A stretch of 48,715 nucleotides of DNA from Roseomonas sp. GTDB taxonomy: Bacteria > Pseudomonadota > Alphaproteobacteria > Acetobacterales > Acetobacteraceae. The notes below the pieces were generated by a model that ran no database searches, was not told the DNA's origin, and was given only the letters and a program-made list of their open reading frames with translations. Where the stretch lies: positions 1 through 48,715 of the forward strand of contig JADCFP010000129.1 in NCBI GenBank assembly GCA_020249465.1. Direction: 5' to 3'. The first letter of the stretch is position 1. Each line of letters opens with the position of its first letter. The position numbers were made by a program, and so were the translations under genes. Shown here piece after piece: positions 24,843 to 34,170 of the stretch.

Positions 24843-25700
24843 ATGGTCGCTGTGATTGGTCTCGGCAATATGGGCATGGCCATGCTCAAGCGGTTATTGG
24901 CCATGGGCCACCAAATAAGCGCCTGGGATCTGGACCCCGCCAAGCGCGCGGCGGCGCAGGAAGCGGGTGCGGCGATTGGTGCAAATCTCGCCGGTAGCGT
25001 TGCGGATTTCACCATCCTATCCCTGCCGCATGATGCCGCGGTGGCCGAGGTACTCACACAAATACTGCCCGCCTTGCCCCACGATGCCGTTATTGTTGAT
25101 ACCTCCACCCTGTCGCCGCGGGCCGTGCGCGGTTTTGCGGAACAGGCCAAGGCGCGGGGCGTCTCCTATTTGGATGCGCCGGTCTCGGGCGGTCCGGCGG
25201 GTGCCGCGGCGGGCAGCATGGCCATGATGGTGGGCGGCGATGCCACTGCCTTGGAACGCGCAACCCCCTTGCTGCAACACCTCACCGCGCGGCTTTTGCA
25301 TATCGGGCCATCCGGTGCGGGGCAGGTGGCGAAGCTGGTGAATAATCTGCTCGTCGCAAGCCATCTGGTCACCGCTGGTGAGGCGCTACGCCTTGGCGCC
25401 GCTGCCGGGGTGGCGCCGGAAGCGCTTTTGCCGGTGTTGAATGGTGCCTCTGGCCGATCCGCAGTGACCGAGGTGAATTGGCCGCGCTGGATCATCCCCG
25501 GCAGCTTTGACTCAGGCTTCAGCGCCGGGCTGATGCGCAAGGATGTGGGCCTGGCGCTGGAATTGGCGCGGGAATTGGACGTGACCCTGGAAGCCACTGG
25601 CCGCGCTGCCGCGCTGTGGCAGGAATTGCGTGAAGCGGTGCCGGATGAGGCTGATTTCAACCGCCTTTCGGCCGTGCTTTTTGAAGGAGCCAAGCCATGA
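24843..25700 (+). CDS. 3-hydroxyisobutyrate dehydrogenase-like NAD(P)-dependent oxidoreductase
   Basis: A 285-residue beta-hydroxyacid dehydrogenase. The N-terminal Rossmann motif is VIGLGNMGMAMLKRLLAMGH; the substrate motif DAPVSGGPAGAAAGSMAMMVGG and the catalytic lysine region GAGQVAKLVNNLLVASHLV are intact. Members reduce tartronate semialdehyde or oxidise 3-hydroxyisobutyrate and related acids. The stop overlaps the following aldehyde dehydrogenase start by ATGA. A coupled hydroxyacid and aldehyde oxidation sequence is plausible, comparable to valine catabolism where 3-hydroxyisobutyrate dehydrogenase feeds a semialdehyde dehydrogenase. That exact pathway is inferred, not shown. Confidence 0.9.
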   Translation: MVAVIGLGNMGMAMLKRLLAMGHQISAWDLDPAKRAAAQEAGAAIGANLAGSVADFTILSLPHDAAVAEVLTQILPALPHDAVIVDTSTLSPRAVRGFAEQAKARGVSYLDAPVSGGPAGAAAGSMAMMVGGDATALERATPLLQHLTARLLHIGPSGAGQVAKLVNNLLVASHLVTAGEALRLGAAAGVAPEALLPVLNGASGRSAVTEVNWPRWIIPGSFDSGFSAGLMRKDVGLALELARELDVTLEATGRAAALWQELREAVPDEADFNRLSAVLFEGAKP

Positions 25701-27217
25701 CCCCCTTCAGCGCCAAAACCATTCTTGCCACCGAAGTCACCGCACTTTTGGGTGGGCGCACGGGCAGCCTGGTTGATGGCGAAATCATCGCAGGCGATGG
25801 CAGCACCATCACCCTGCAAGACCCGACAACCGGCGCGGCATTGCTGGAATATACCAGCGCTGGCCCTGGCCTTGTCGCGCAAGCCACCAGCGGCGCCGCC
25901 CGCGCTCAGCACGCTTGGCAAGCGCTGAGCGGTGCAGAGCGTGGCCGACGGCTTTGGGCCATCGCGCCCTTGCTCCGGCAAAACGCGGAAAGCTTGGCGC
26001 GCCTGGAATCCGCGCAAACCGGCAAGCCCTTGCGCGATACGCGGGCCGAGGTCGCGCGTGTGGCGGAAATGGCGGAGTATTGGGCCGGCTGGTGTGACAA
26101 GATCGAAGGCCGCATCATCCCCGTCCCGTCCGGTCACACAGTCATGGTGCGGCGCGAGGCGCTTGGCGTGGTGCTTGCCATCACGCCCTGGAATGCGCCG
26201 ATTTTCACCGCCGGCTGGAATGTCTTTCCCGCTTTGGCCGCGGGCAATGCTGTCGTGCTGAAGCCATCTGAATTCACGCCGCTGACATCGCTCGCCCTTG
26301 GGCTGCTCGCGGAAAAAGCCGGGCTGCCGCGCGGCCTGTTTCAGGTGATCGCCGGGCCGGGACAGGGCACGGGTACGGCGCTACTTGCCGCCCCAGAAAT
26401 CGCCAAGGTGGTATTTGTGGGTGGCGTCACGGCAGGCCGTGCGGTTGCCGCCGCTGCCGCCGCGCGCGGCGTGCCGAGCTTGCTCGAACTTGGCGGCAAA
26501 AGTGCGAATATCGTTTTTGACGATGCGGATTTCGCCAGCGCCATCCAAGGCGCGCAACAGGCGATCTATGCTGGCAGCGGGCAATCCTGTGTCGCGGGAT
26601 CACGGCTTCTGGTGCAGCGCCGCCTGCATGATCGTTTTGTCGCTGCCCTTGCCGAAGCGCAGCGGCGCATTCGCTTGGGCGATCCCATGGATGCCGCAAC
26701 CGAAATGGGCCCTGTCGCCAATGCGCGGCAATTCGCCCATGTGCGGGAATTGCTCGCCGCAGGTGCTGCTTCCGGTGCTGCGATCATGGCGGCGGCGCGG
26801 CCAGGCGCATTACCGGAAGGCGGCTTTTGGGTGCCACCCACTTTGCTCGCTGGGCTTTCCAATGATGCCCGGCCAGCGCAGGAGGAAATCTTCGGCCCCG
26901 TCGTCGCCGCCATCCCCTTCGATGATGAGGATGAGGCCATAACGCTGGCCAATGCCACGCCCTTTGGCCTCGCCGGCGCGGTCTGGACACGTGATTTGGG
27001 CCGGGCGCATCGCGTGGCGGCCAGGGTCAGGGCTGGGACGTTTTGGGTGAATGGCTATCGCACCATCCATGTCTCGGTGCCTTTTGGCGGCTTTGGTGCC
27101 TCTGGCCATGGCCGCTCCTCAGGGCAGGAGGTTCTGGCCGAGCTGACGCAAAGCAAGGCAATCTGGATCGATACTGCCCAGGAACCGGCCTTGGGTTTCG
27201 GCCACAAGCCGGGCTGA
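25697..27217 (+). CDS. Aldehyde dehydrogenase (ALDH superfamily)
   Basis: NAD(P)-dependent aldehyde oxidation to the acid, 506 residues. GVVLAITPWNAPIF and LKPSEFTP form the cofactor-binding region, LELGGKSANIVFDDAD carries the general base Glu, and GQSCVAGSR carries the catalytic Cys (about 302). EEIFGPVVAAIPFD and PFGGFGASGHGRSSG are the C-terminal signatures. FVGGVTAG replaces the more usual FTGSTxxG in the loop after the Rossmann helix. It is most like the betaine/aminobutyraldehyde-type subgroup by eye. Coupled by 4-bp overlap to the upstream dehydrogenase; 67 nt downstream begins the second peptide transporter operon. Confidence 0.92.
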   Translation: MTPFSAKTILATEVTALLGGRTGSLVDGEIIAGDGSTITLQDPTTGAALLEYTSAGPGLVAQATSGAARAQHAWQALSGAERGRRLWAIAPLLRQNAESLARLESAQTGKPLRDTRAEVARVAEMAEYWAGWCDKIEGRIIPVPSGHTVMVRREALGVVLAITPWNAPIFTAGWNVFPALAAGNAVVLKPSEFTPLTSLALGLLAEKAGLPRGLFQVIAGPGQGTGTALLAAPEIAKVVFVGGVTAGRAVAAAAAARGVPSLLELGGKSANIVFDDADFASAIQGAQQAIYAGSGQSCVAGSRLLVQRRLHDRFVAALAEAQRRIRLGDPMDAATEMGPVANARQFAHVRELLAAGAASGAAIMAAARPGALPEGGFWVPPTLLAGLSNDARPAQEEIFGPVVAAIPFDDEDEAITLANATPFGLAGAVWTRDLGRAHRVAARVRAGTFWVNGYRTIHVSVPFGGFGASGHGRSSGQEVLAELTQSKAIWIDTAQEPALGFGHKPG

Positions 27218-27284
27218 GACCAAACGGCGCTTGCGCCGCCCGCCGCAAGCGGGTCTGATACAAAGAAATCAATAGGGGGTTCTC

Positions 27285-28886
27285 ATGCAAAGACGTGATG
27301 TCTTCAAACTTGGCGCCGCAGCAGGTGCCGCTGCAGCAGCAAGCACGCTGCCATCCTTCGCCATTGCGCAGCCCGCGCAAAATCGCGTGCTGAAAATGGT
27401 GCCGCAGGCGAACCTCACCAGCCTCGACCCCATTTGGACCACGGCCAATATCACCCGCAATTTCGGGCATATGGTGTTTGATTCCCTTTATGGGATGGAT
27501 GCGCAATTCCGCCCGCAGCCACAAATGGCCGCCGGCCATAGCAGCGATGATGGCGGGCGGAGTGTCACCATCACGCTTCGACCGGGGCTCAAATTCCATG
27601 ATGGGGAACCGGTGCGCGCGCAGGATGTGGTGCCAAGCCTGCAGCGCTGGATGAAGCGCAACCCGTTTGGCCAGAAGTTGGCGACTGTCACGGATGATAT
27701 TCTGGTGGTGGATGACATGCGCATCCGCTTCCGGCTGAAAAAACCCTTCCCGCTGCTGTTTCATGCGCTGGCCCAGGTTTCAAATAGCCCGGCCTTCATC
27801 ATGCCAGAGCGTCTGGCCAAGACCGATCCCTTCCAGCAGGTGCGCGAAGCCATCGGTTCCGGCCCCTTCCGCTTCAAGGCCAATGAATTCAATTCCGGCA
27901 GCCTAGTGGTCTATGAGCGTTTTGGCGATTACGTCCCCGTGCAGACCGGCACAACAAGCCTGACCGCCGGGCCCAAAATCGCCCATTTTGATCGCGTGGA
28001 ATGGCACATTATTGTTGATGCCGCGACGGCCGCGGCCGCGCTGCAAACCGGTGAGATTGACTGGTATGAACAGCCGCCGCCGGAGGTGCAGCAATTGCTC
28101 CGCCGCAACCGGCAGGTGGTGATTGAAGCGATTGACCCGCTGCCGCTGACCGGCATCCTCCGCTTCAACCATGCGCACGGCCCCTTCAACAACAAGGCTT
28201 TGCGTCAGGCCATGCTGCCCGCGATCAGCCAACAGGATTTCATGCAGGCCTCGGTGGGGACGGATGCGTCGCTTTACACCACGGGTGTTGGCATGTTCAC
28301 GCCGGGTACGCCGCTCGCCAATGATGCGGGCCTCGCGCCGCTCATGGGGCCGCGCAGCCTTGACCGTGCGCGGGCCTTGATGCGCGAAGCTGGCTACACG
28401 AACCAGACCATGCGGCTGATTGGCCCCACGGATATTCTGGTGCCGGCGGCACTCACGCAGGTGGGTGCCGATCTGGTGCGCCGGCTTGGCTTCAATGCTG
28501 ACATCGTCTTGAGCGATTGGGGCACCACGGTGCAGCGCCGCACATCGCGTGAGCCGGTGGAGCGTGGCGGTTGGTCCATGCTGTTCACCTCCTTCTCCTC
28601 CTTTGATTTTGCCGATCCGGCGGCGCATTTCCCGCTGCGCGGCAATGGCACCAATGCGTGGTTCGGCTGGCCGGATATCCCAAGGCTTGAGGAATTGCGC
28701 GATGCCTGGTTTGACGCGCCGGACCTTGCAGCGCAGCAGGCCATCGCGCGGGATATGCAAACGGTGGCGATGGATGAACTGCCCTATATTCCGCTTGGCT
28801 CGTACAAATCCATGACCGCCTTGCGCGCCAATCTGACTGGGCGCGTGCCGGGTCTGGCACTCTACTGGGGCATCAGGCGAGGCTGA
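27285..28886 (+). CDS. Peptide-type ABC transporter substrate-binding protein (SBP_bac_5), system 2 copy 1
   Basis: Periplasmic receptor of 533 residues, first of three tandem paralogues. The leader MQRRDVFKLGAAAGAAAAAS carries a twin-arginine-like start and ends near FAIAQ. The mature protein opens with VLKMVPQANLTSLDPIWTTANITRNF, then TLRPGLKFHDGEPVRAQDV, EAIGSGPFRFK, and NAWFGWPDIPRLEELRDAWF near the C-terminus. AGGGGG lies upstream of the ATG. The SBP_bac_5 fold is clear. Compared with copies 2 and 3, the stretch IDWYEQPPPEVQQLLRRN near the middle differs, consistent with altered ligand preference. Confidence 0.92.
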   Translation: MQRRDVFKLGAAAGAAAAASTLPSFAIAQPAQNRVLKMVPQANLTSLDPIWTTANITRNFGHMVFDSLYGMDAQFRPQPQMAAGHSSDDGGRSVTITLRPGLKFHDGEPVRAQDVVPSLQRWMKRNPFGQKLATVTDDILVVDDMRIRFRLKKPFPLLFHALAQVSNSPAFIMPERLAKTDPFQQVREAIGSGPFRFKANEFNSGSLVVYERFGDYVPVQTGTTSLTAGPKIAHFDRVEWHIIVDAATAAAALQTGEIDWYEQPPPEVQQLLRRNRQVVIEAIDPLPLTGILRFNHAHGPFNNKALRQAMLPAISQQDFMQASVGTDASLYTTGVGMFTPGTPLANDAGLAPLMGPRSLDRARALMREAGYTNQTMRLIGPTDILVPAALTQVGADLVRRLGFNADIVLSDWGTTVQRRTSREPVERGGWSMLFTSFSSFDFADPAAHFPLRGNGTNAWFGWPDIPRLEELRDAWFDAPDLAAQQAIARDMQTVAMDELPYIPLGSYKSMTALRANLTGRVPGLALYWGIRRG

Positions 28887-28900
28887 GGGAGAAAACGCAA

Positions 28901-30487
28901 ATGGATCGCAGAAGTTTCATTGGCGCCACCGCTGGCCTTGCGGCTGCAGGGCTCGGCGCGCCGGCCTATTCGCAAGGGGCGGCGGCGCGCACGCTCCGCG
29001 TCATTCCGCAGGCGAACCTCACCAGCCTGGATCCGGTTTGGACCACGGCGGTGGTGACCCGCAACAACGCCTTCATGATCTATGACCAGCTTTGCGCCGA
29101 AAACGCGAAGGGCGAGATCAAGCCGCAAATGGCCGAAGGCTGGGAGACTTCCCAGGATGGGCTGACGCTGACCTTCAAGCTCCGTGATGGGCTGATGTTC
29201 CATGATGGGGAGAGGGTGCTTGCCAAGGATTGTGTGGCGTCCATCAATCGCTGGGCGCGGCGCGATCCCTTCACGCAGGTGCTGTGGCCCAATGTGGCGG
29301 TGCTGGAAGCCTTGGATGACAAGCGCTTTCGCTTCCGCTTCCACAAGCCCACACCCTTGCTGATCATGGCCCTGGGGCAGACGCAATTCCCTTGTTTCAT
29401 CATGCCAGAACGCATCGCGGCGACCGATGCCTTTCAGCAAATCCGCGAAACCGTGGGCAGCGGGCCGTTCCGCTTCATCCGCGAAGAATGGAACCCTGGC
29501 CAGCGCGCGGTCTGGGTGAAGAATGAACGCTATGTGCCGCGCCAGGAAGAAGTTGATGGCCTGGCCGGCGGGCGCCCCCCAAAGATTGATCGCGTGGAAT
29601 GGACCATCATCACGGACCCCGCCACCAGCGGCAATGCCATGGTGACGGGCGAACAGGATTACTGGGAATACCCGCTGCATGATCTGCTGCCACAGTTGCG
29701 TCGCGCACGCGGTGTCACGGTGCAGCAAAGGCTTCTGGATGGCACTTACGGCGTTTGCCGCTTCAATACGCTGCAACCGCCCTTCAACAACCCGGCCATT
29801 CGCCGTGCCGTCGCCATGGCGGTGGATCAGCGCGACTATCTGACTGCGGTTGCCGGCAATGACCCCGCCGGCTGGGGCGTGTGTGAGGGTGTTTTCACAT
29901 GCGGCACGCCCCTCGCCAATGAACAGGGCAGCGAGACGCTGAAAACCCGCAATATCGAACGCGCGCGGGAAGCGCTGCGCGCGGCCGGTTATAATGGCGA
30001 AAAGGTCGTGCTGATCGCTCCGGGTGACTATCCGCAGATCAATGCGCTATCGCTCATGACCGCAGATATTATCCGCCGCCTGGGGATGAATCTGGAATTG
30101 ATCGCAGCCGATTGGGGCACGCTGGTGCAGCGGCGCACCAGCAAGGAGCCGGTGGAGCGCGGCGGCTGGAGCATCATCCACACCACCTCTTCCGGTCAGA
30201 GCCTGGCGCTGCCGGTCTATCACCTGTTCCTGCGCGCCAATGGCGACAATGCCTGGTTCGGCTGGCCCAATGTGCCGGAGATTGAGGCCCTGCGCGCCGA
30301 ATGGGTCGAAAAGGGCGGCGATCCGGCGGAAAGCCAGCGCATCGCACGGTTGCTGAACGCCAAGGCGATGGAACACATGTATTATATCCCCTTGGGCTTT
30401 TATTGGCAGCCCTCTGCCTGGCGAAGCAACGTTACGGGAGTCTTCCGGGCGCCGGCGACGGTCTTCTGGAATATCGGCAAGGGATGA
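28901..30487 (+). CDS. Peptide-type ABC transporter substrate-binding protein (SBP_bac_5), system 2 copy 2
   Basis: 528-residue paralogue starting MDRRSFIGATAGLAAAGLGA (Tat-like RR) 14 nt after copy 1, with GAGGGAG before the ATG. Shared marks are ARTLRVIPQANLTSLDPVWTTAVVTRN, FKLRDGLMFHDGERV, ETVGSGPFRFIREEWNPGQ and NAWFGWPNVPEIEALR. Copy-specific features are EQDYWEYPLHDLLPQLRRA and the paired cysteines in WGVCEGVFTCGTPLAN, absent from copies 1 and 3. These could form a disulfide in the periplasm. A 189-nt gap with a strong inverted repeat follows before copy 3. Confidence 0.92.
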   Translation: MDRRSFIGATAGLAAAGLGAPAYSQGAAARTLRVIPQANLTSLDPVWTTAVVTRNNAFMIYDQLCAENAKGEIKPQMAEGWETSQDGLTLTFKLRDGLMFHDGERVLAKDCVASINRWARRDPFTQVLWPNVAVLEALDDKRFRFRFHKPTPLLIMALGQTQFPCFIMPERIAATDAFQQIRETVGSGPFRFIREEWNPGQRAVWVKNERYVPRQEEVDGLAGGRPPKIDRVEWTIITDPATSGNAMVTGEQDYWEYPLHDLLPQLRRARGVTVQQRLLDGTYGVCRFNTLQPPFNNPAIRRAVAMAVDQRDYLTAVAGNDPAGWGVCEGVFTCGTPLANEQGSETLKTRNIERAREALRAAGYNGEKVVLIAPGDYPQINALSLMTADIIRRLGMNLELIAADWGTLVQRRTSKEPVERGGWSIIHTTSSGQSLALPVYHLFLRANGDNAWFGWPNVPEIEALRAEWVEKGGDPAESQRIARLLNAKAMEHMYYIPLGFYWQPSAWRSNVTGVFRAPATVFWNIGKG

Positions 30488-30544
30488 CGCCTTGGTTGGC
30501 ACGGCAAGTGCTTCGCTGACCGGGTGTGGCTGGAAGGTCAGGGC

Positions 30545-30569
30545 GGAAGCGGCTATAGCCGCCGCTTCC
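30545..30569 (+). promoter_or_regulatory. Hairpin in the gap between binding-protein copies 2 and 3
   Basis: Perfect 9-bp stem GGAAGCGGC/GCCGCTTCC with a 7-nt loop inside a 189-nt gap, which is much longer than the other gaps in this operon (14 and 21 nt). It may be an mRNA processing or attenuation point, or mark a separate promoter region for copy 3 onward. No convincing T-run follows. Confidence 0.4.
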
Positions 30570-30676
30570 AAAGCGGGCTAAGCGACCTTCGAGAGGCGTC
30601 GCTGCTGCCCGCCAAGGCAGACTGGCGTTTTCATGGGCAGACTGGGCTGCCCCGAACACAGAATGGGAGATGGGCG

Positions 30677-32278
30677 ATGGATCGTAGAAATTTCCTCAAG
30701 GCAACAGCCGGTATTGCGGCGCTGTCGGGCACGGCTGGGCTTTCCGCCCCGGCGCTGGCGCAGGGCGCGGCCGCGCGTACGCTGCGCTTTGTGCCGCAGG
30801 CCAATCTGGCCAATTTCGACCCGATCTGGGGCACGCAATATGTGGTGCGCAACGCCGCGGCCCTGGTCTGGGACACGCTTTACGGCTTTGACGACAAACT
30901 GGAATCCAAGCGCCAGATGGTGGAAAGCGAGGAAGTTTCGTCTGACGGCAAGGTCTGGACCTTCCGTCTGCGTGACGGGCTGATGTGGCATGATGGCACG
31001 CGCGTAACCGCGGCGGATTGCGTCGCCAGCCTCAATCGCTGGGCGGTGCGTGATGGCATGGGCCAGATGATCCGCGCGATCCAGGAAGAACTGGTCGCGG
31101 TGGATGATCGCACCTTCCGCTGGCGCCTGAAGGCGCCTTACCCCAAGATGCTGCTGGCGCTTGGCAAGAACAATACGCCGATGGCCTTCATGATGCCGGA
31201 GCGTATTGCACGCACAGATCCCTTCCAGCAGGTCACGGAATTCGTCGGTTCCGGCCCCATGCGCTTTGTGCGCAATGAATGGGTCCCCGGTGCCCGCGCG
31301 GTCTTCACCCGCTTTGAACAATATGTCCCGCGTAATGAGCCTCCGTCCTGGCTGGCGGGCGGGAAGCGCATGGGGGTGGACCGCATCGAATGGATCATCA
31401 TGCCTGACCCGGCAACCGCTTCGGCGGCATTGTCGAATGGCGAAATTGATTGGTGGGAAACCCCGCTGACGGACCTGATCCCGTCCTTGCGGCGCAACCG
31501 CAATGTGCGTGTGGATATTGCCGATCCGCTCGGCAATATCGGTTCCTTCCGCTTCAACCATTTGCATGCGCCCTTCAATGATGTGCGCGCGCGCCGGGCC
31601 GTTGCCATGGTGCTGAACCAGGAAGACTATATGCGTGCGGTGGTCGGTGATGACCGGGCGCTGTGGCAAACCCTGCCTTCCTTCTTCACGCCCGGCACGC
31701 CGCTTTATACGGAAGCCGGCGGAGATATCCTGAAGGGGCCGCGCAATGTTGAAGCCGCCCGCGCGCTGCTGCGTGAATCTGGCTATAATGGCCAGCCGAT
31801 TACGGTGCTGGTCGGGCAGGACCAGGCACCGCTCAAGGCCATGGGTGAAGTCACCAATGCGCTGCTGCGTTCCATTGGCATGAATGTGGATTTTGTGGCG
31901 ACCGATTGGGGCACGGTTGGTCAGCGCCGCGCGTCCAAATCCCCGCCCGGTCAGGGCGGCTGGCACATCTTCCACACCTGGCATGCGGGTGCGGATTGCA
32001 TCAACCCGGCGGCCTATCTTGCCCTTCGCGCCCATGGCGATGGCGCCTGGTTCGGCTGGCCCAAGGATGATGCGGTGGAAGCGGCCCGTGACAAGTGGTT
32101 CGCCGCACCCGATGTGGCGGCGGAAAAGGCTGCGGTTGCGGAAATGAATGCCGCGGCCATGAGCCACATGACCTATGCGCCGACCGGCTTCTACAAGACC
32201 TATCAGGCGTGGCGCAGCAATGTCACCGGCATTGTCGGCGGCCCGCTGCCCTTCTTCTGGGGTGTTAACAAGGCCTAA
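30677..32278 (+). CDS. Peptide-type ABC transporter substrate-binding protein (SBP_bac_5), system 2 copy 3
   Basis: 533-residue third paralogue, starting MDRRNFLKATAGIAALSG, with a Tat-like double arginine and cleavage near ALAQG. It has ARTLRFVPQANLANFDPIWGTQYVVRN, FRLRDGLMWHDGTRV and EFVGSGPMRFVRNEWVPGAR. Lower-identity segments are RQMVESEEVSSDGKVW and HIFHTWHAGADCINPAAYLALR. I chose ATG 30677 (GGGAGATGGGCG before it) because the signal peptide begins there; the frame is open to 30524 but that segment is not protein-like. Immediately followed by the permeases. Confidence 0.92.
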   Translation: MDRRNFLKATAGIAALSGTAGLSAPALAQGAAARTLRFVPQANLANFDPIWGTQYVVRNAAALVWDTLYGFDDKLESKRQMVESEEVSSDGKVWTFRLRDGLMWHDGTRVTAADCVASLNRWAVRDGMGQMIRAIQEELVAVDDRTFRWRLKAPYPKMLLALGKNNTPMAFMMPERIARTDPFQQVTEFVGSGPMRFVRNEWVPGARAVFTRFEQYVPRNEPPSWLAGGKRMGVDRIEWIIMPDPATASAALSNGEIDWWETPLTDLIPSLRRNRNVRVDIADPLGNIGSFRFNHLHAPFNDVRARRAVAMVLNQEDYMRAVVGDDRALWQTLPSFFTPGTPLYTEAGGDILKGPRNVEAARALLRESGYNGQPITVLVGQDQAPLKAMGEVTNALLRSIGMNVDFVATDWGTVGQRRASKSPPGQGGWHIFHTWHAGADCINPAAYLALRAHGDGAWFGWPKDDAVEAARDKWFAAPDVAAEKAAVAEMNAAAMSHMTYAPTGFYKTYQAWRSNVTGIVGGPLPFFWGVNKA

Positions 32279-32299
32279 TCAGGAAAGATCGCCGGGATC

Positions 32300-33241
32300 A
32301 TGTTCGCCTATATCGTACGACGCGTCTTGGCCACCATTCCGGTGATGGCCTTTGTCGCGCTCTTTGTCTTCAGCCTGCTCTATATCGCGCCGGGTGATCC
32401 GGCCGCGGTGATTGCAGGCGATCAGGCGACGCCTGAAGATGTGGAACGCATCCGCGCCAGCCTTGGCCTCGACCGGCCGTTTTTGATCCGGTTCGGGGAA
32501 TGGGTCTGGCGTATTCTTCAGGGTGATCTCGGCGTTTCGATTTTCACCAATCTGCCGGTCTCGACCATGATCCAGCAGCGTATTGAACCGACGCTGTCGC
32601 TCATGATCATCACATTGATCCTGGCGGTTTCGGTTGCCATCCCGATGGGGGTGATCGCCGCCTGGAAGCAGGGAACGACAATTGACCGCACGGTGATGGG
32701 CTTTGCGGTGCTGGGCTTTTCCGTGCCGGTCTTCGTGGTGGGCTATGTGCTGGCCTATGTCTTTGCGCTGGAACTCGATTGGGTGCCGGTGCAGGGCTAT
32801 ACGCCAATCAAGCAAGGTTTCTGGCCTTGGTTCCAGAATTTGATCCTGCCCGCGATTGCGCTTGGTACGGTCTATATTGCGCTGATCGCGCGCATTACGC
32901 GCGCGACCATGCTTGAAGTGCTGCAGCAGGATTACATCCGCACCGCCCGCGCCAAGGGTGCCGGGCAGCGCAACATCCTGTTCCTGCATGCGCTGAAGAA
33001 TGCCGCCGTGCCGATCGTGACCGTGATTGGCATTGGTATCGCGCTGCTGATTGGCGGCGCCGTGGTCACTGAAAGCGTCTTCGCCATCCCAGGCCTCGGT
33101 CGGCTCACGGTTGATGCCATTCTGCGGCGCGACTACCCGGTCATTCAAGGCGTCGTGCTGCTGTTTTCCTTTGTCTATGTGTTGGTGAATCTGATGATTG
33201 ACCTGCTCTACACCATTCTGGACCCGAGGATCAGATACTGA
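32300..33241 (+). CDS. dppB: Peptide-type ABC transporter permease (DppB-like), system 2
   Basis: Inner-membrane permease of 313 residues. It has MFAYIVRRVLATIPVMAFVALFVFSLLYIAPGDPA at the N-terminus, the coupling segment QQDYIRTARAKGAGQRNILFLHALKNAAVPIV, and ESVFAIPGLGRLTVDAILRRDYPVIQG. About six transmembrane helices are evident. It starts 21 nt after binding-protein copy 3 and its stop shares one base with the dppC start. This operon runs binding proteins-B-C-D-F, the classic dpp order. Confidence 0.94.
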   Translation: MFAYIVRRVLATIPVMAFVALFVFSLLYIAPGDPAAVIAGDQATPEDVERIRASLGLDRPFLIRFGEWVWRILQGDLGVSIFTNLPVSTMIQQRIEPTLSLMIITLILAVSVAIPMGVIAAWKQGTTIDRTVMGFAVLGFSVPVFVVGYVLAYVFALELDWVPVQGYTPIKQGFWPWFQNLILPAIALGTVYIALIARITRATMLEVLQQDYIRTARAKGAGQRNILFLHALKNAAVPIVTVIGIGIALLIGGAVVTESVFAIPGLGRLTVDAILRRDYPVIQGVVLLFSFVYVLVNLMIDLLYTILDPRIRY

Positions 33242-34167
33242 TGTCCGCTTCCGTCCTCGACCCCAAGGGCATCACCGCCGCGAATGTCGCGGTAGCGCCT
33301 TCGTTGCCCGACATCATGCCGCCGGTGAAGACGCGCAAAGGTTTCTTCGGCTTCATGCGGCGCAATCCGGCGATTGCCATTGGCGGATCGCTGGTCATGC
33401 TGATGGTGCTGATCGCGATCTTCGCGCCCTTCCTGTTCACGACCGACCCAACCGCCCTGGCCCCCGCGCGGCGCACGCGCGAACCATCGGCGATGTATTG
33501 GTTCGGCACGGATATGCTGGGCCGAGATATATATTCGCGTGTGCTTTATGGCGCGCGGGTATCGCTGCTGGTTGGGTTTTCGGTGGCCGTGCTGGCTTCC
33601 ATCATCGGGCTCACCATCGGCATGATTTCGGGCTTCGTGCGCTGGGCGGACAGCATCATCATGCGCGTGATGGATGGCATGATGTCCATCCCGCCGATCC
33701 TGCTGGCGATTGCGCTGATGGCGCTTACGCGCGGTTCGGTGCAGAATGTGATTATTGCTATCACCATTGCTGAAATCCCGCGCGTCTCGCGCCTGGTGCG
33801 CGGCGTGGTGCTGTCCTTGCGTGAACAGCCTTATGTGGATGCGGCAGTGGCGGCGGGTACGCGCACGCCGGTGATCATCTGGCGCCATATTCTGCCGAAT
33901 ACGCTGGCGCCCATCACGGTGCAGGCAACCTACATCTGCGCCTCGGCAATGATTGTGGAAAGCATCTTGTCCTTCATTGGTGCGGGCACGCCGCCGATCA
34001 TTCCATCTTGGGGAAATATCATGGCCGAAGGCCGCGCGCTTTGGCAGGTGAAGCCCTATATCGTGTTCTTCCCGGCCATTTTCCTGTCCATCACCGTGTT
34101 GGCGGTGAACCTGCTTGGCGATGGTCTCCGCGATGCCCTCGACCCGCGCATGGCAAAGAGGCTCTGA
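33241..34167 (+). CDS. dppC: Peptide-type ABC transporter permease (DppC-like), system 2
   Basis: 308-residue permease with a cytosolic N-terminal segment (about 40 residues, longer than in system 1), then FGFMRRNPAIAIGGSLVMLMVLIAIFAPFLF, FGTDMLGRDIYSRVLYGARVSL, the coupling loop EQPYVDAAVAAGTRTPVIIWRHILPN, and ESILSFIGAGTPP with a closing NLLGDGLRDALDPR. It is paired with DppB of system 2. Confidence 0.94.
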   Translation: MSASVLDPKGITAANVAVAPSLPDIMPPVKTRKGFFGFMRRNPAIAIGGSLVMLMVLIAIFAPFLFTTDPTALAPARRTREPSAMYWFGTDMLGRDIYSRVLYGARVSLLVGFSVAVLASIIGLTIGMISGFVRWADSIIMRVMDGMMSIPPILLAIALMALTRGSVQNVIIAITIAEIPRVSRLVRGVVLSLREQPYVDAAVAAGTRTPVIIWRHILPNTLAPITVQATYICASAMIVESILSFIGAGTPPIIPSWGNIMAEGRALWQVKPYIVFFPAIFLSITVLAVNLLGDGLRDALDPRMAKRL

Positions 34168-34170
34168 CCC

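Noticed and set aside
30578-32167. 529-codon minus-strand open frame opposite the third system 2 binding protein
   Set aside because: Antisense shadow of a conserved gene; no domain signature.
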